From Pyrenopolyporus hunteri (lineage: Eukaryota > Ascomycota > Sordariomycetes > Xylariales > Hypoxylaceae), in assembly GCA_902806595.1 (NCBI GenBank), contig CADCXC010000003.1, forward strand, positions 124,001-188,000: a DNA stretch of 64,000 bases. Direction: 5' to 3'. Under the pieces are notes generated by a model, which was given only the letters and a program-made list of their open reading frames with translations, was not told the origin of the DNA and searched no databases. Within the stretch, counting starts at the first letter, position 1. Each line of letters starts with the position of its first letter. The translations under genes and the position numbers were made by a program. Positions 1 to 12,835 of the stretch are shown here, in pieces.

Positions 1-892
1 ACCTGGAATCAGTACCATATCGGGTCAAGGTCCCATTACCAAGGCGTGACTTAGGGAGTCCAAAGGAACATGGGCCATCTACGAGCGAAGTACAATCACG
101 AAGACAAGCAGCCCGGCGTCTGGGGAGGGTGTGAATGTAAGTGGAGAGGAGTGGATGTGGAAAGAGCAGCTACTTTCCTCTTCGAGGCCCCGCTATCCTC
201 GTCAGTCAGCCTCAATTGGGGAGAGGTTGATGACTTGGCGGCTTGCCTCTTCAGGCCCGTACGAGGGAAACCAGAGATATCATTGGGTAGCCGCACTCTT
301 CATATTAACGCAAGGCCGGGCCGGGTCTAGGCATGGACATCTGTCAGCTGCTTGATTGTCTACCTACCTCCAAAGCGAGGCAAGTCGTTATACACAGGTT
401 ATATTGAACGAGCGGGAAGACTCGCGGGGCTGGTGCTCAGAGACACGGCATTGGAGCTAGTGTCCCTTCTGCTGTCATGCTGCACGATACCCAAGCGGTT
501 CATCGTGCATACGAAACTGGGGCAAATGACCGGGTCGTGATAGCGTAGTTGATGTGACTATCTAAGGCGCGAAATTACGCCGTAAGCTTAGCCGCCGAGT
601 CGGGACCCGTCCGAGCACTGTGGTTAACATGGAGCATGAGACGAGGTTGAGAGGACTAGTGTACCCAGTCTAGGATGAGTTGGAAAACGACGAAACGGGA
701 CCCGAGGACTTAGCATGTTAGGAAGCTGGGTTAGCTGGGCTCGAATGGATTAAGATAGGTATCGATCCCTGTAATTCAGACTCTCAGATCTGTTCGGACT
801 TTTGTATTTGCTGTGTGGAGTGTGTTGTGGAGCTGTTGGGAGCTTCGAAGCCAACTTCACCTGCTACGTAATAGGTATTAGGTTATACGTCC

Positions 893-911
893 TTTTTTTT
901 TTTTTTTTTTT
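893..911 (+). repeat. Poly-T tract (19 T)
   Basis: Uninterrupted run of 19 T. Similar long T runs recur at 15702-15736, 25245-25265, 31713-31730 and 46062-46081. All are outside coding exons. Confidence 0.9.
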
Positions 912-2913
912 CTCGGCTTTGCGTACTTGCGAGCCGTGTCGATATCAACGCAGCAAGATATGATTAGTAGAGTTAGAACAGCGTCGACCCGGTCCCGTTA
1001 CACAGGTACAATAGTAGGTAGGTAGCTCATACGTGGTCGCGGTGGCCTACCGTGACGCACGCATTGTGGCGCTTGAGCACTTAGGCGTCGGCCCTTGCGG
1101 GTGCAAGACTTGATCCGTAGCTCCTTGAAGAGGGTGCTGTTTTACTGTGCTTACCTACCCACCCTAGGTGACTAGGGATTAATGGTCTGTAGTATGAATT
1201 AGATAGCAAATTTGATATCTTAGGTGGTCTAGCCGGCACAGCTGAAGCAAGACTCAATGATCGTATCCGGAAGTATGCTTTTCAAGGCCTATGCCTTAAA
1301 TATGCACAGCATGTGAACATACCTACTATGTATTGGTCCCTCGAGTTTATGTTCGATGTCTAAACATGCGCCTAACCCTGGCGACGCAGGGTTGTGGATA
1401 GCTGACATGTGCTAAATGTGTTTAAGAATAGATAGGTAGGTAGGCATGCACACTATAATGGGCGAGAGGTGGCTCGCGTGAAGCGCCTTATTTGCAAGTA
1501 TTCGAATTCGGCGTCAGGAAGCGCGGCCAATCCCCTAGCGTACGGACGGATATTTCACCTTGAATATTGTACTAAAAGACAGTTAGCTTACCCAAAAGGA
1601 AAGGAAGGAAAAAAGTAAGCTTGTTATTGAGGTCTAATGAATCCTGTAGGCCATTCTTTATGGTCACGAAAACCACCAGGGATTTATTGTGAGAAGAATT
1701 CCAGAACGAGTTAGCCTCACTTTTTTTTACTTACTAGCCCTATGCCGTACTAAGATGGTGAAAGGGCTTCAGCTGAGGTGAGCCCTATGTGGCCTTAGCG
1801 AACCTGGTCCGAGTCGATCCCCCGGCGGAATGAGAACCCTTGGAGGGTAGAGGGACGATACCTCTACATGAGATGCTGGCGTTGGAGGGAGGATGGAGGA
1901 TCCCGTCATACTGGGAAAACCGGATGAGAGGATGAGGCGATGTGGCACATTGAGAAGATGGCAGGTAGGCGAATCGTTGAAATCGCAACCCCTTTCCGCT
2001 CGGGCGACGGGCTCTAGGTGAAGCAAGCGAAGTACCTAACCTAAGAACACGCGACTTAAGAGACCCGATTATTACTGTAAGACGCGAGGGGTCTCGTCCC
2101 TTCAAACCGCTGCTATACCAACACGTAGGGCAGGGAGGGAGAGGTAAACACACCGAAGGACACGGCCTGTCTGTTTCTTCGACCTCAAGTCTTGCCGCGA
2201 GGGTACATATTGTACGCAGGTGTTGTAACATATGTACCTACATACGAGAGGGTTCAACGATAGACCTAGGTCCGCCGGTGGGTAACGAGCGGCAGTACTA
2301 GCCACCCGCTCCCCGGCGTATAGTAAGCGACATGTGATCATGTAATAGAGAGGCGCAGTCTGGCTGTGGATAAACAAACAAAGGTGGGCGGTATACATAC
2401 TATGGGTAGTAGGTATGTATGTAGGCCCAGGTTGTACGCAGCTATGGATGTACGATACAAGTGCCGCTGGTAATCGATGCCGGATCTTGGTTACATCCGT
2501 AGGGTGGCTCACGATGGGCTAGACGTTGAATGAATTTCGAATGTTTGTTGCATATGAGGGGAGAAAGGTTGTCGAATAAGAGGCCGCTGGTCGGCTGGGC
2601 GCATGGGGGCGAAAGGTAGGTGGTACAATACATGTACCTAGGTATCAAGGTATGGATTAGTTATGCAGTACCTAGGTATTGTACAACACGGGCTACCACC
2701 ACCTGAGGGCTGTGGGAAACCCCGGGTCCTTCCTTGTCGTTGTAACTCTTGTCCAACCCTGTGGTGCAGGTGGGAACAAGAAACAACATCAGTTATATAA
2801 GTAAGAGCCAGCTGAAGATACCCTGCGCACCCCACTCTCATTCGACAATGCGAGCTAATACCGGGTTGGTTGGTAGGTAGGTACATGACGTTGGCCCTTC
2901 GCCCTCGTGTGGT

Positions 2914-3262
2914 ACCTACCTACCTAGGTATATATTAGGTGTAGGTGCCGTGTATGCGGTACGACTTTGATGCATACAATCGACACCTACCTACATTGGA
3001 TACTTGTAGGTGTGTTGGGTGGTATTATACCCCAAACCTTACCTACCGTACATTATGTAGGTCAAGCACCAATTCCAGGTATACGTAGGAGTGCTTATAT
3101 ACATGTAACTACAGGTAGGTAGGTATCTACCTACCTAGGTAGATACCTACCCGGATATTGACGTATGAGGTGTGTATAACGTAGAGTGGCATTCGTTTTG
3201 ACAGGCCTACATGAGAATGCATAACATGTAGGTAGCATGCACCTGGGTACCTACCTAGGTAT
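2914..3262. repeat. Palindromic TAGG/CCTA repeat block
   Basis: Cluster of the dispersed motif built from TAGG, GTAC and CTAG tetramers, for example GGTAGGTATC followed by its reverse complement around 3115-3150. The units are self-complementary and can pair within a strand. The block lies directly beside the inverted-repeat element that begins at 3282. Confidence 0.8.
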
Positions 3263-3275
3263 CGGTACCCTGGTC

Positions 3276-3999
3276 CAAATGCCCCAAACCGCCAAACCGC
3301 CAAAACTCATGGTTTCATAGTCTGATTACACAGTAGGCCCGCACTATGCGCTATACTGTATTTTTTTTAGGTGCTAAGTCCACTATAATAGGGCACTCTA
3401 GGGCATTCAGCGCCTTGTTACACCAAACCAATTTGACCAATCAAAATATGTTCTTATACTTCACTAATTTCAAAGCTTCCAGCGCTCTATAGCTACTAAA
3501 TTACAGCGCACTTTCGTAAGCTATACGTACGCAAATAATATACTAAGCGACAGCGACCTCAAGCGCTATAAGACCTATATTTATAGTAGGGCGATTGAGC
3601 CTAAAGGCCCTGTAATTATAGTGGTGTTTATAGTGGTGTCTATAATGGTGTCTATAGTGGTGTCTATAGTGGTGTCTATAGTGGTGTCTATAGTGGTGTT
3701 TATAGTGGTGTTTATAGTGGTGTTTATAGTGGTGTTTATAGTGGTGTTTATAGTGGTGTTTATAGTGGTGTTTATAGTGGTGTTTATAGTAGTGTTTATA
3801 GCGGAATACAGTGTATGCTTACAGTAGCTAAGAGATAGGAGCACTATATACGAAGGTACTATAGTAGAGCGCTAAGTGCGCTGTAATTATAGTGGACTTA
3901 GCACCTAAAAAAAATACAGTATAGCGCATAGTGCGGGCCTACTGTGTAATCAGACTATGAAACCATGAGTTTTGGCGGTTTGGCGGTTTGGGTCAAATG
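3276..3999. mobile_element. Non-autonomous inverted-repeat (MITE-like) element with 6-bp target duplication
   Basis: The element body is 3282-3993 (712 bp). Its ends are nearly perfect terminal inverted repeats of about 108 bp (3282-3389 and 3886-3993), starting with CCCAAACCGCC. The direct repeat CAAATG flanks both sides (3276-3281 and 3994-3999), consistent with a target-site duplication. The interior has no transposase-like frame. It holds copies of the subterminal motif AGCGC/GCGCT and a 12-bp minisatellite. The superfamily cannot be assigned from TIR and TSD alone. The near identity of the two ends suggests recent insertion or little RIP. Confidence 0.85.
3617..3802 (+). repeat. 12-bp minisatellite inside the inverted-repeat element
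   Basis: About 15 tandem copies of a 12-bp unit of the form TATAGTGGTGTT/C. The first third carries the C variant, the remainder the T variant, and one unit has a G-to-A change near each end. The unit length is a multiple of three, so both strands give long, low-complexity open frames (Thr/Asn/Ile or Val/Phe repeats). These are repeat artefacts, not genes. Confidence 0.9.
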
Positions 4000-4110
4000 G
4001 CCCACCGTCATCGGCCTTACAGCCCTTCGCAACCCTAACTGGAACCCTACGACCCTGCGACCCTACGACCCCACAACTCTATTCATCCATGATCCCGTCA
4101 TGATGCATCC

Positions 4111-4300
4111 ATCCGTACCTAGGTACGTAAGATAGATAGGTACCTAGGTAGGTAGGTAGGTACTTCTCTGCTTCACCTTACCTGCCCGGGTACCATACCT
4201 GCCTCTCTTTCACCTTGACCTTACACCTGTACCTAACGCATATGCCCTTGGTTACCTAGGTAGGTAGGTACCTAGGTAGGTATGTACGTACACGCGGTAC
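4111..4300. repeat. Palindromic TAGG/CCTA repeat block
   Basis: Several copies of the self-complementary CCTAGGTAGGTA-type motif within about 190 bp. This is the same family as the blocks listed elsewhere in the window. Confidence 0.75.
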
Positions 4301-6134
4301 CTATTGTATACGCGCTTAGTCTGCATAATCTACCTACCCAGGTACGTAGGTGCCTCGTAGGAGGTCTTTTTCAATGCTGCTTTTTTCTCCTTTCGCACCT
4401 ATGATCGGCTGGCGTCGTTTACCGCTCATTATAATGTGGCAATGGTAATTTGGCTTCTACTTCGCATCTGGGGGTCTTTTTTTCTCTTGCCGTTACGTAG
4501 TATATCTCCTAACTCGACTCTATTCTTGGTCCCGTCGACAGCCATGTTCGACCATGGCCCGTCGAATCATCGTTTTCAATCCTCACTTTTTGTTTGATCG
4601 ACTACCGGATGGGTTCAATCAGCCAGCCTTGCCACCAACTTCATGACTTCAGCCGGACTTGCTCACGGCATCCTTGTCTACTTGTATCAGCTGGCCCTTT
4701 ATGAAGATTGGCTGCTACGACGGCACGAAGAGCAAGTTTTTCTGTCTTGATGATCACTCGATTTTTTTTGATTTTTTTTTTTCCACTTGAGAATGCTACC
4801 GTCACTACACCGCCTCTCCACTACGCCGTTGGTGCCTAGCCTAGAATCTTTCCTTTCCCTTTCTCCCCCTTATTTGGCCCCTGGTCTCGGCCAAGTCGCA
4901 CTCTACCATGTCGTAAAGACGCGCAAGCGAAGGCGATAAGACATGGATGAGATGTTGATCATCAGCAGGAGATTTTTGAAGGCGAAGCACGCGGATCAAA
5001 CACTATGGCCTCATATAATCTAGTTGATGATATTCCGGAGTCGCAAAACACTGCCGCTACAGCCATACTGCAATATGTTTTTATTTTTATTTTTTTTATC
5101 TCCCTCAGTGAGCACCTCGCTTCTTCGTCATTGACCACTTTACACTTTGCCAGGATTTGTGGGCGGATAGCCGTGGCAAAAGGAATGAAGATTCAAGTCC
5201 CTGTATTGTCAGGCTAATGGTTAGGTTAACGCAGCTTAAGGCGAGCTTAAGGCGAGCTTATTACGCCGGCACCACACTGTCACTACGCATTACATACTTT
5301 ATTCACTTAGTTCCCGGATCTAACAACGACCGGCCCTATTTGTGGCCTCAATTTGGTATGGGAAATCGCCAAGTCTTTCGGAGAACATGGCCGGGATTAC
5401 GCGATACTCGTGTCTTACTATGCTGGCTACGTCTCGCAAGAAGCTTTTTTCATCCGTGATCTGAGACGTCTGTCTGCTTATTCCTTACCTAAAGGGACGG
5501 CCGCGGCAAGGGACGTGTAAGTCGGCGCTTAAATCCGTCTCCTATTCCTCTTACCTTGCTGCAACAGTCGCATCGGCGGCTGAGGGGCCCAATTGCTGAT
5601 CACATACCGATTGCTTATTAAGTGTAATATATACCTACCTCATACCACCCACCTACATGAGGTAACTCGGCACTCTGTCGGATTCTTCGAGGCTTGCTCC
5701 ACTGTTGATCCCCTGTCGCCAATAATCGACGCGGCATTCTCTTTTGCAGCAGCATTCTCTCAGCCCTACGAGATTTAGGCTTGGAGATCCTGTGGCCGAT
5801 CCGCCGCATTGCATTTCCCCGATCCCTGCGCATCATTGGATGTTGGACGACCAAGATTCCGATTAGTCACACTGTATCCTTCTAACCCTTGTCATTCGAA
5901 GGTCGCAGGTGACGCCCGCGTTGCAATGCGAATCCAAAAACGCTGTCTTGGCTACTTGCCATCGTAACTGACCAACAACCTCGACCGCGAGACGGGAGTT
6001 CCCATAACCTTCCTCCGAACCTCCGCAACTAACGGCCATGAGGAAAACAATGGCCTGCATGGCCCCAACCACGGTGGGTTTGTTCGACGTCAAGTCTGAA
6101 TGTCACACGTGACTACCTGGAGTCTGCCCCATCT

Positions 6135-6165
6135 CTACGCCTACGCCTACGCCTACGCCTACGCT
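6135..6165 (+). repeat. (CTACGC)n hexanucleotide repeat
   Basis: Five consecutive copies of a CTACGC hexamer, followed by a degenerate copy. Confidence 0.85.
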
Positions 6166-9100
6166 GACGCTATTCTTCAGGACTTGATCCTTAGCCTCTT
6201 TGGCTCTCCGCTCTCCACATGGCAGACGCAATGCGCGACTTAGGCCAGGCGGCCCAAGAAGCGACCTCATTTTGGCCCACTCCACTCGAGTCGGGCGAAT
6301 GCCCAAACTTGGCTGTCCTACTGGTTCGTTTACGGTTGGGTTGTGAACATGAATAACAAGCCAGTCATCCACCTGAACGTCCATTATATGGCGCTTATGT
6401 TGATGTTTTGATGCGCTTCTACGTTCCGGGAAGATAGAGAACGTAACCATCGGAAACCTCGAGGACGACGGGACCTCGGGGCCACATCGTTCTCTGCTAT
6501 TTCGATATTGTCAGCTTATTCCCTTCCATGATGATGCGGTTCTATGCGTTGCGTGCTCGTGGTAGTCGGCTTCGGAACTTTTGTGTCAATATGGAATATC
6601 TGATTGGTAGCCAACGAAATTCTACACCGGATCTTAAGGCTGTAGAAGAAACCACTAACCGATCCCATGGTCTCCGGGGCGGTTCTATCTTCATTTAACC
6701 TCGTTTCACCGGCCCACCACCGTTAGCTCATTGTTATCAAAATTCCAGGTATCTCGTAACCCACGGCATCCAGAGAAGAAGGCCCCGAGTATTTGGTCAA
6801 GGCCCCCCAGAGATGGTTGCTCTCATCTGACTCATACTTCTGTGGCATTACCACGATAAATGACCTGCCTGTCGGCGAGGACACACTCAAGATCTCCTCA
6901 GAATAGTATCGTAGAGCCGACCATCCCGAGTAAGCAGTAACTTTTTGAACCATTTAGCTTCTTTAGGATGTACTAGCCTTACAGGCTAGGATCCCGAAAT
7001 ATGTGGTCCCCTGCAACGAAATACCAGTCGAAGACTACCGTTAGCTGAATCAGCATTAAGAGCGCCGTCTGTGGTATCGAGGGATATTCTTTCGATTCAG
7101 TAAAATAGCTGACAAATCCAGCAGAATTATCGATCCTTCGCATGCCCACTGAAGAGTTTACACGCAAGTTATACAGAGATAGTATGAACCCGCGAGGCGG
7201 AAGATTGTTTGTATCACTCCATCGTATAACTGGTGGAACGCCGACCTATATTAATTTTCGTGACGATGCCTCTTTAACCCCCATATCATGGAAATGCGTT
7301 CGCGTCGCCGCGCGCTCGTAAAGCGACGTCTCATGTTGCTTTATTTGCGGCCTTGAGTTTGGGGGCTAGATGACGTGGACCAGTTGTGACACGCCTCAAA
7401 AAAAGATTTGACAACTCGCCTGTCTTGGGCCCCAGGAATAGCCCCAGGAATCTTAACTTAAACCATAAGAATAACCTAACCTTACGATTCGTGACCTCTC
7501 AGGATTTTGTTGATCTGCCAGTCGGGATCTGGACGACCCGCACGTGCACGGTATGGGTCCTACGTCCGACTTTCACGTTATCCCCATCCACCCCTGTAAC
7601 GGCTTCTGGGTTCAAACACCGTCTGACGCAGCGGGCTTATTGTATTATAGAGTCAGATGTGTCTTATACTGGCGAAGTCACCCGAGGTCGAACACGTATG
7701 TGCTGACGGCCGCCACGCATTCCAACGGCCTGACGGTAATCATGATACTTACCTCCGCCATAGACCTCGGCGTTTCTCGCAGCTCGGGCCCGGGCTTAAG
7801 GCTACGTCGGCCTGAATGGCTTCTGGGTCAGAAAAGATTCGCCCCGGAGCTTCCCTTGCGGTTTCAGGGTTGCCGCGCCGCGGCGGCCCTTCCGGGTTAA
7901 CCCAACAGACCCTGGTCTACGTATGCTAAATTTGGTTACGGCATACATTTCGTCTTTATATTCATTCACGATGACGGAGCATTCCATGATAAGTTTGCTT
8001 GGTATCAACATAAGGGCTTCGGGTGTGGATTATTGAAAGCGTGAGACTACCTCGGTAGGTTATCTAGACGGCACCACGTTACCAAACGTTAGAGCCATAG
8101 CTTATAGAGTGACGAAGGGGCCCACTTACCTGTTGTGGTCTGGGTACGAAGATGAGAGCCTGAACGACTCTGGACACATGATATAGTTTGTTATGAAGTC
8201 TCATTGAGTCACTTTCTCCCATTGGAAATGGATCAGAATTGAATCCCATGGTAGGTGGGTGTCTGTATAACAAGATTTCTTATGACGGTAGGCACGGTAT
8301 GAGGGGATGAGTTGACCTCCGTTAACTGGTCACTAGTGAATATTCACAAGTTCGCTAACTTACTCACATCGGAAACTACCAATAAAGAAGCGATCCACCG
8401 GTATCCTGGGTTGTCGGTGGCATAGCGACCCGAATACTAGGTGACACCCGAAAAGGACTTGCCCCTATTTCTTACCGGTAACTTAGGACTGGGCTCCTTA
8501 TACTCGGGGCAAGGGGAATGCCCCATGTGTAGTATGCGTACCGAAGTCTTACACTCTCTGGATTCATCGGTACGGGATGCCGGTATAACCTTACTATAAG
8601 ATGGTATCGTGTAATGTCATAGAACCCCCCAGCGCTGAGTTATATTGACCGCCAGAGTCGTACCGACGTTGGCGCATCTAAATATCTTCACTGGGATGAT
8701 TATCTCTTAATACTAACTGGCTTGGATAAGTTCCCGAGGATTTGTTAGCTTAAACCAATACTCAATAATGTTTTTTCAAGTTTCGTCCGCGGCCGTTACA
8801 GTATGTTATGCCAACTTTTCCCACCCCTGGAAGGCTAGCATCTGTTATCCGGGCCGATACGAGTAGAGTCGTACTACATTTGATGCCATAAATAAGCGAT
8901 TATAATACCCATCAGCATATATATTACTTTGTAAGTGATCGCAATAACTCTCCTTACCCCCTTGCTCCTTTGTCACCGGTGGCTCAGCTTGATTCTGTAT
9001 TACACCTATATAGGCGTAACCGTCTGGCTTCTCACACTAGCACGTAAAAGTCTGCCTATGCGCTTGCTGGTGTGGTCATCACGCATGTCACCGTTCTATA

Positions 9101-10181
9101 TAAACTAAACATTCCGTCCCTGCTGAGGTTCTACGAATTGGGAGATTGTGGGGGAATGGAATGGTATTCGTGGACCATACTTAGCCTAGGGAGGGTGGTA
9201 TTCGAAACGTTCTAGATGAGCCTAGAGGGTATTACATTAACCGCTTGCGAAAAATTTCAGCCGTCTGTGCTTCGTGGGCAGGCTGAGGTGTTGTATATTG
9301 TCCTACCGTAGCTCGTTCAGGGCTGGCTGATAGGCTGGCTTTCGCATGTTTCTAGCCGCAACACATTGGGTACACAACGTTGGAAAAGGGGCTACTAGCG
9401 CTGGCCAACCCAATTACAAGTGTGTAAGTGTATTTATGACCCTTCTAATAGGTCCTTGAAGATATATAATGGGCTGTGTGCTGCTAGCGTAGACGATTTA
9501 GAAGGGGGAAAAAGGGGGTGGGGGGAGTAGCTAAAAGGGTCGGCGTGGCCGCTTCTAATGCGATGGAAATCGACAGCAGGCTTGCGGGTACTGTTAAGTC
9601 GAATCTGGAAGTTCAGCTCACGTACATTTGCGTACATCTCGGACCGGTTACGGGCGCGGCATTTGTCAGATGTTTGGAAAGTCCTTCCGTGACGGACGGG
9701 TGGAAGCGGGGATAGAAAAGAATTGGGGTTCGTTTATACCCTTTTCGTTTTGGCGGATACATGTCAAAGGGGCCGGGTGGGCGTGGATCGTATTGTGGGC
9801 TGAGAAACTCGTTATAGCTCTTAGCAGAACAATAGTTCGGCGTCGGCTTACCCGTTCTAGTCGGTTCAGCTCTCTATCAGTCCATGCTATACGGTGGTGT
9901 ACGATTGTAAAAGCACCAAGAGCGGAAGAGAAGACACAATGAATCACAGAAACATGGAATGGGTAGGTGGCGGGCAGGTTCGGTAGAGGAGTTAGCATTG
10001 GCGCGGAAAACATCTGCGAAAGCTCGTGAGGCATGACACACATATCTCTTTCCCTTTCCGTAAACGCCGACGACATAACTAACCGCAGCCCCAGGCCAGA
10101 CACATGAGTTTAGGCTTGGTATCAACCATGATATGAGACAACGCCGCACGATTCCTAACCCCAACATCGTGAAGCACTATA

Positions 10182-12367
10182 TTAACAAATCATCATGGGC
10201 TCCCCTTGCCCGTGCATGGCCGGGGCATCCACGCTCCGCTCCTCTTCCATCATCTCGATGAGGTCATCCAAATTAGAATCCAAATTCTCTGCAGCGTCCG
10301 GATCCAAACACTGCTTGAGTAACCGCCGGTACTTGTCAATCTTCTCGCCCGTGCCCGACACCCCAAGAGCGTCAACGTATTCCTTTTCGGCGCGTCGTTG
10401 TTCTGCAACGAGCTCCTTAAGCTCTCGGGCAAGCTTAACACGTTCCTCGTACGAATCATCACCGGTATCGCCGTTCACCATCGACAGAGCTTGCTCGACG
10501 GAAGCATGTATGTGATAGTGAGTTTGATTCGCGAGCAGCGAAAGAAGGACTTGTTGTAGCATAGTAGCCTCGCCGACTACTTTTGATGCTGCCTCGGGTG
10601 ATTCAAGTTGTCCATCTAGTTCGGAAATCTGTGCGCGTACGACGGCCAGTTCGTTTTGCGTATTTCCGAGGATACGGCGGGCTTCTATCTCGGCCTCGTT
10701 TTTCTCCTTCCACTCCTCATCATAGCTACGAGCTAGGTCCTGGAACTTCTCGATGACGAGGGGAGTTATCTTGTTTTGGACCGTATTCGCCGCCTCGGAG
10801 TTATACGTGACGGCAAGCTTAGTGACAGACTCCGTAAGGGCGTCACGAAACGAGACATGCCGTTGGGAGTCGGGAGCGAAGGGGGAAGACGATCGTTGGG
10901 GAACGCGTTCCTTGGGGTTCTTTGCGGCGTTCAATTCCTTAATTAGATCTTCCGCTCGGACACCTTCGGCGTTGGGAATATCTGTGGAAGCGCCTCGGCC
11001 AAGAAGGGCTCGTATACACTTGCGGGCATTCGACTTCGCTGCCAGGTGCAGCGCAGTGTTGCCGGCATGATCTTGAGCGTCAATAAGGTGCTGGACGAAG
11101 TTGGGGTCGTGCGTCTCCTGCAGCTTATTTAGAATATTGTCAAGGTAGTAGCGGCAGCAGGATGTGCTAGTAATCCGACCGCTCTTCATGATAGCTGCAT
11201 GGTGAATGACCGTGCAACCGGAATCGTCGCAAGCATCGACCGTATCCCACAATTCTTTCATGACGGCGGGAAATGTTTGCTTATCGTAACAATTGGTGAA
11301 GTTCACAGATCGCATAAGGGGGGTTTCGCCTTTGCAGTTCCGCACACCCAAGTTCGCTCCAAATCGCTTTAGCTGCTTGATAACATCCACATCACCCATA
11401 GAACAGGCCCAATGGAGAGCAGTATGCTTCTCCGTATCGATCATCCAATCGGGCTGGAAATTGGGGGGCGGCTCGGGGCGGGATGTGAGGGCTTCTTGAC
11501 GCGATAGGAGGAAGTAGTCTAATAGCTCGTCCCCATAGACTGAATGCTGCTGCTCCATGAGGTCTTGTATGTTATCCTCTCGTTTTCTCTTACGGTGTCC
11601 GGTCGAATAATGTGACAAGTCATGGCGGTCATCCTCCGCCATGTACGAAACCGAAGCAACAGTGACGTTATCTGGTGTATCATCCTCGTTCAGTTGCTGA
11701 CTGGTATTCTCTGGATCTTGAGCTGGAGGGGCCCCTGTAGCTTGTTAGTGGTTGCTCTAACTTTCCTCCCCCCCCTTTTCCTCCTTCGAAACTAGGGTAG
11801 GTGTAATATCATACCCCATTTTGGCACGGCAGGTTTCCTGGGAGCTTTCGGCTTGCTTGCGTGACGTGGCGCCGGAGGGGGGCTCTGGTTTCCGGGGACG
11901 AACTCGAAGATCGGCCGAAGGCGCTCGTAGACGTTATTCCGATGGGCAAGTTGTTCCCCGGCTTCTAGAGGAATCCAAGTGCCCTGGTATTTCCCATAGC
12001 CGCCTTGGATCTTCTCATGGACGTCCTTCTGTACTTCTCGCTCGAGTATTCGAGTACGGGCAGGCTTGTCAAATCCTGCTGCCTTGAGGATGTGCGTCGC
12101 ATTAACCCAGTCATCTTGCCGTCGGCGCATTACATGTTCCTTCATATCACCCCCAAACTGGAACTCGTATACAGGCACCTATCATCAAGAGTATCACAGT
12201 ATCAGCGACGCGTTTGACATCTTGGGTTAATATAGTAGCCCGAAGCTGTAGAATTCGGCGGCGACCTTCGTGCCGCCGGGGATGATGGCGAAGCGACTAG
12301 AGCTGGAGATACTTACACCACTATATGTGGCACTGTAAATGCCAGTACCTGGACCGTCCTTCGCCAT
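10182..12367 (-). CDS. mbp1: MBF complex DNA-binding subunit (APSES + ankyrin, Mbp1/Res type)
   Basis: Predicted sequence-specific transcription factor of the MBF/SBF family, which binds MluI cell-cycle boxes and drives G1/S genes in yeasts. My model has three exons on the minus strand: 12367-12317, 12178-11815 and 11734-10182 (655 residues). Introns have GTAAGT and GTATGA donors and AG acceptors with a CTAAC branch in the second. The N terminus (about residues 12-115) is an APSES/KilA-N domain, with the diagnostic VPVYEF, VNATHILKAAGFDK and GTWIPLE stretches. A KRKRE basic patch at about 188 could be an NLS. Ankyrin repeats follow at about 239-405 (TALHWACSMGD, GNTALHLAAK), then a coiled-coil C terminus. 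Length is close to fission yeast Res1/Res2 and shorter than budding yeast Mbp1. The start gives a clean first exon. Family assignment is firm; which paralogue is less so. Confidence 0.93.
12208..12213. promoter_or_regulatory. MCB-like ACGCGT in intron 1 of the MBF subunit gene
   Basis: ACGCGT is the core MluI cell-cycle box bound by MBF in yeasts. This copy lies in the first intron of the APSES gene. About 16 copies are expected by chance in 64 kb, so function is only a possibility. Confidence 0.3.
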
Positions 12368-12737
12368 AGTTAAGGTTTAGGCCCAATTGGGGCCGAATGG
12401 GTCGCGAGAGGATAGTAGCTATTGGGAGAGGAGGGATGATGGCGTAGAGTTGTGACCGCCGTCACAAATGCCAGAAAGGATGGGTAGAAAAACAGAGAGT
12501 GACGCAATTTGCGTTATGTCGATATGAAAGGCTATGAGTAGCTGGATGGAGAGGTTGTTGCGCAGTTGCGAATTACCTGATTCGCCGGAGTGATTGGGCG
12601 GCCGGGGTGGCGGAGGGTTGGTGGGTGAATGGTCTTTGTGAAAGATTGATGCTTTGCGACTTTTGGACGCGGAGACGCGAAAATGGGTTAAAGGGTAATG
12701 GGGACGACGCGGTACGAAGTACGGTCGTACCTCTCTC

Positions 12738-12743
12738 ACGCGT
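12738..12743. promoter_or_regulatory. MCB-like ACGCGT upstream of the MBF subunit gene
   Basis: ACGCGT about 370 bp upstream of the APSES gene start, in the region shared with the divergent ankyrin gene. Autoregulation of MBF components through such boxes is plausible but unproven here. Confidence 0.3.
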
Positions 12744-12780
12744 AAATAGGTTTCGGTCCCGGCTTCCCTTGCCAGTCACC

Positions 12781-12835
12781 TGATACCTACTTAGGTACCT
12801 ACCTACCTACCTAGGTACCTACCTAGGTATCAGGT
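12781..12835. repeat. Palindromic TAGG/CCTA repeat block
   Basis: A compact, almost perfectly self-complementary array of CCTA/TAGG with central GGTACC and CCTAGG cores. It lies between two divergent genes. Confidence 0.8.

Larger units (their letters stand above)
1..3281. other. Intergenic, no supported gene
   Basis: Open frames here are short (148 codons or fewer) and overlap one another on both strands. None shows a recognisable domain or a convincing splice structure. The stretch contains a T19 tract at 893-911. From about 2100 onward it holds many copies of the TAGG/CCTA-type palindromic repeat. I see nothing else. Confidence 0.6.
4000..10181. other. Long intergenic stretch, no supported gene
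   Basis: This interval has many short open frames, none with recognisable motifs. Palindromic tetranucleotide repeats lie at 4111-4300. A (CTACGC)n run lies near 6135-6165. A minus-strand open stretch around 6982-7243 has a protein-like look but could not be linked to a family. The region from 8000 to 9430 shows nothing I can identify. Confidence 0.55.

Noticed and set aside
3581..3844. Open frames on both strands with Asn-Thr-Thr-Ile or Val-Phe-Ile-Val repeats
   Set aside because: They are translations of a 12-bp minisatellite whose unit length is divisible by three, inside a transposon-like element.
6723..7243. Two adjacent minus-strand open stretches with a protein-like look (hydrophobic segment near 7040-7080)
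   Set aside because: No family recognised, and no splice junction could be found that joins them in frame.
9666..10103. 145-codon minus-strand open frame downstream of the MBF subunit gene
   Set aside because: No motif, overlapped by equally long frames on the other strand, and located in the probable 3' flank.
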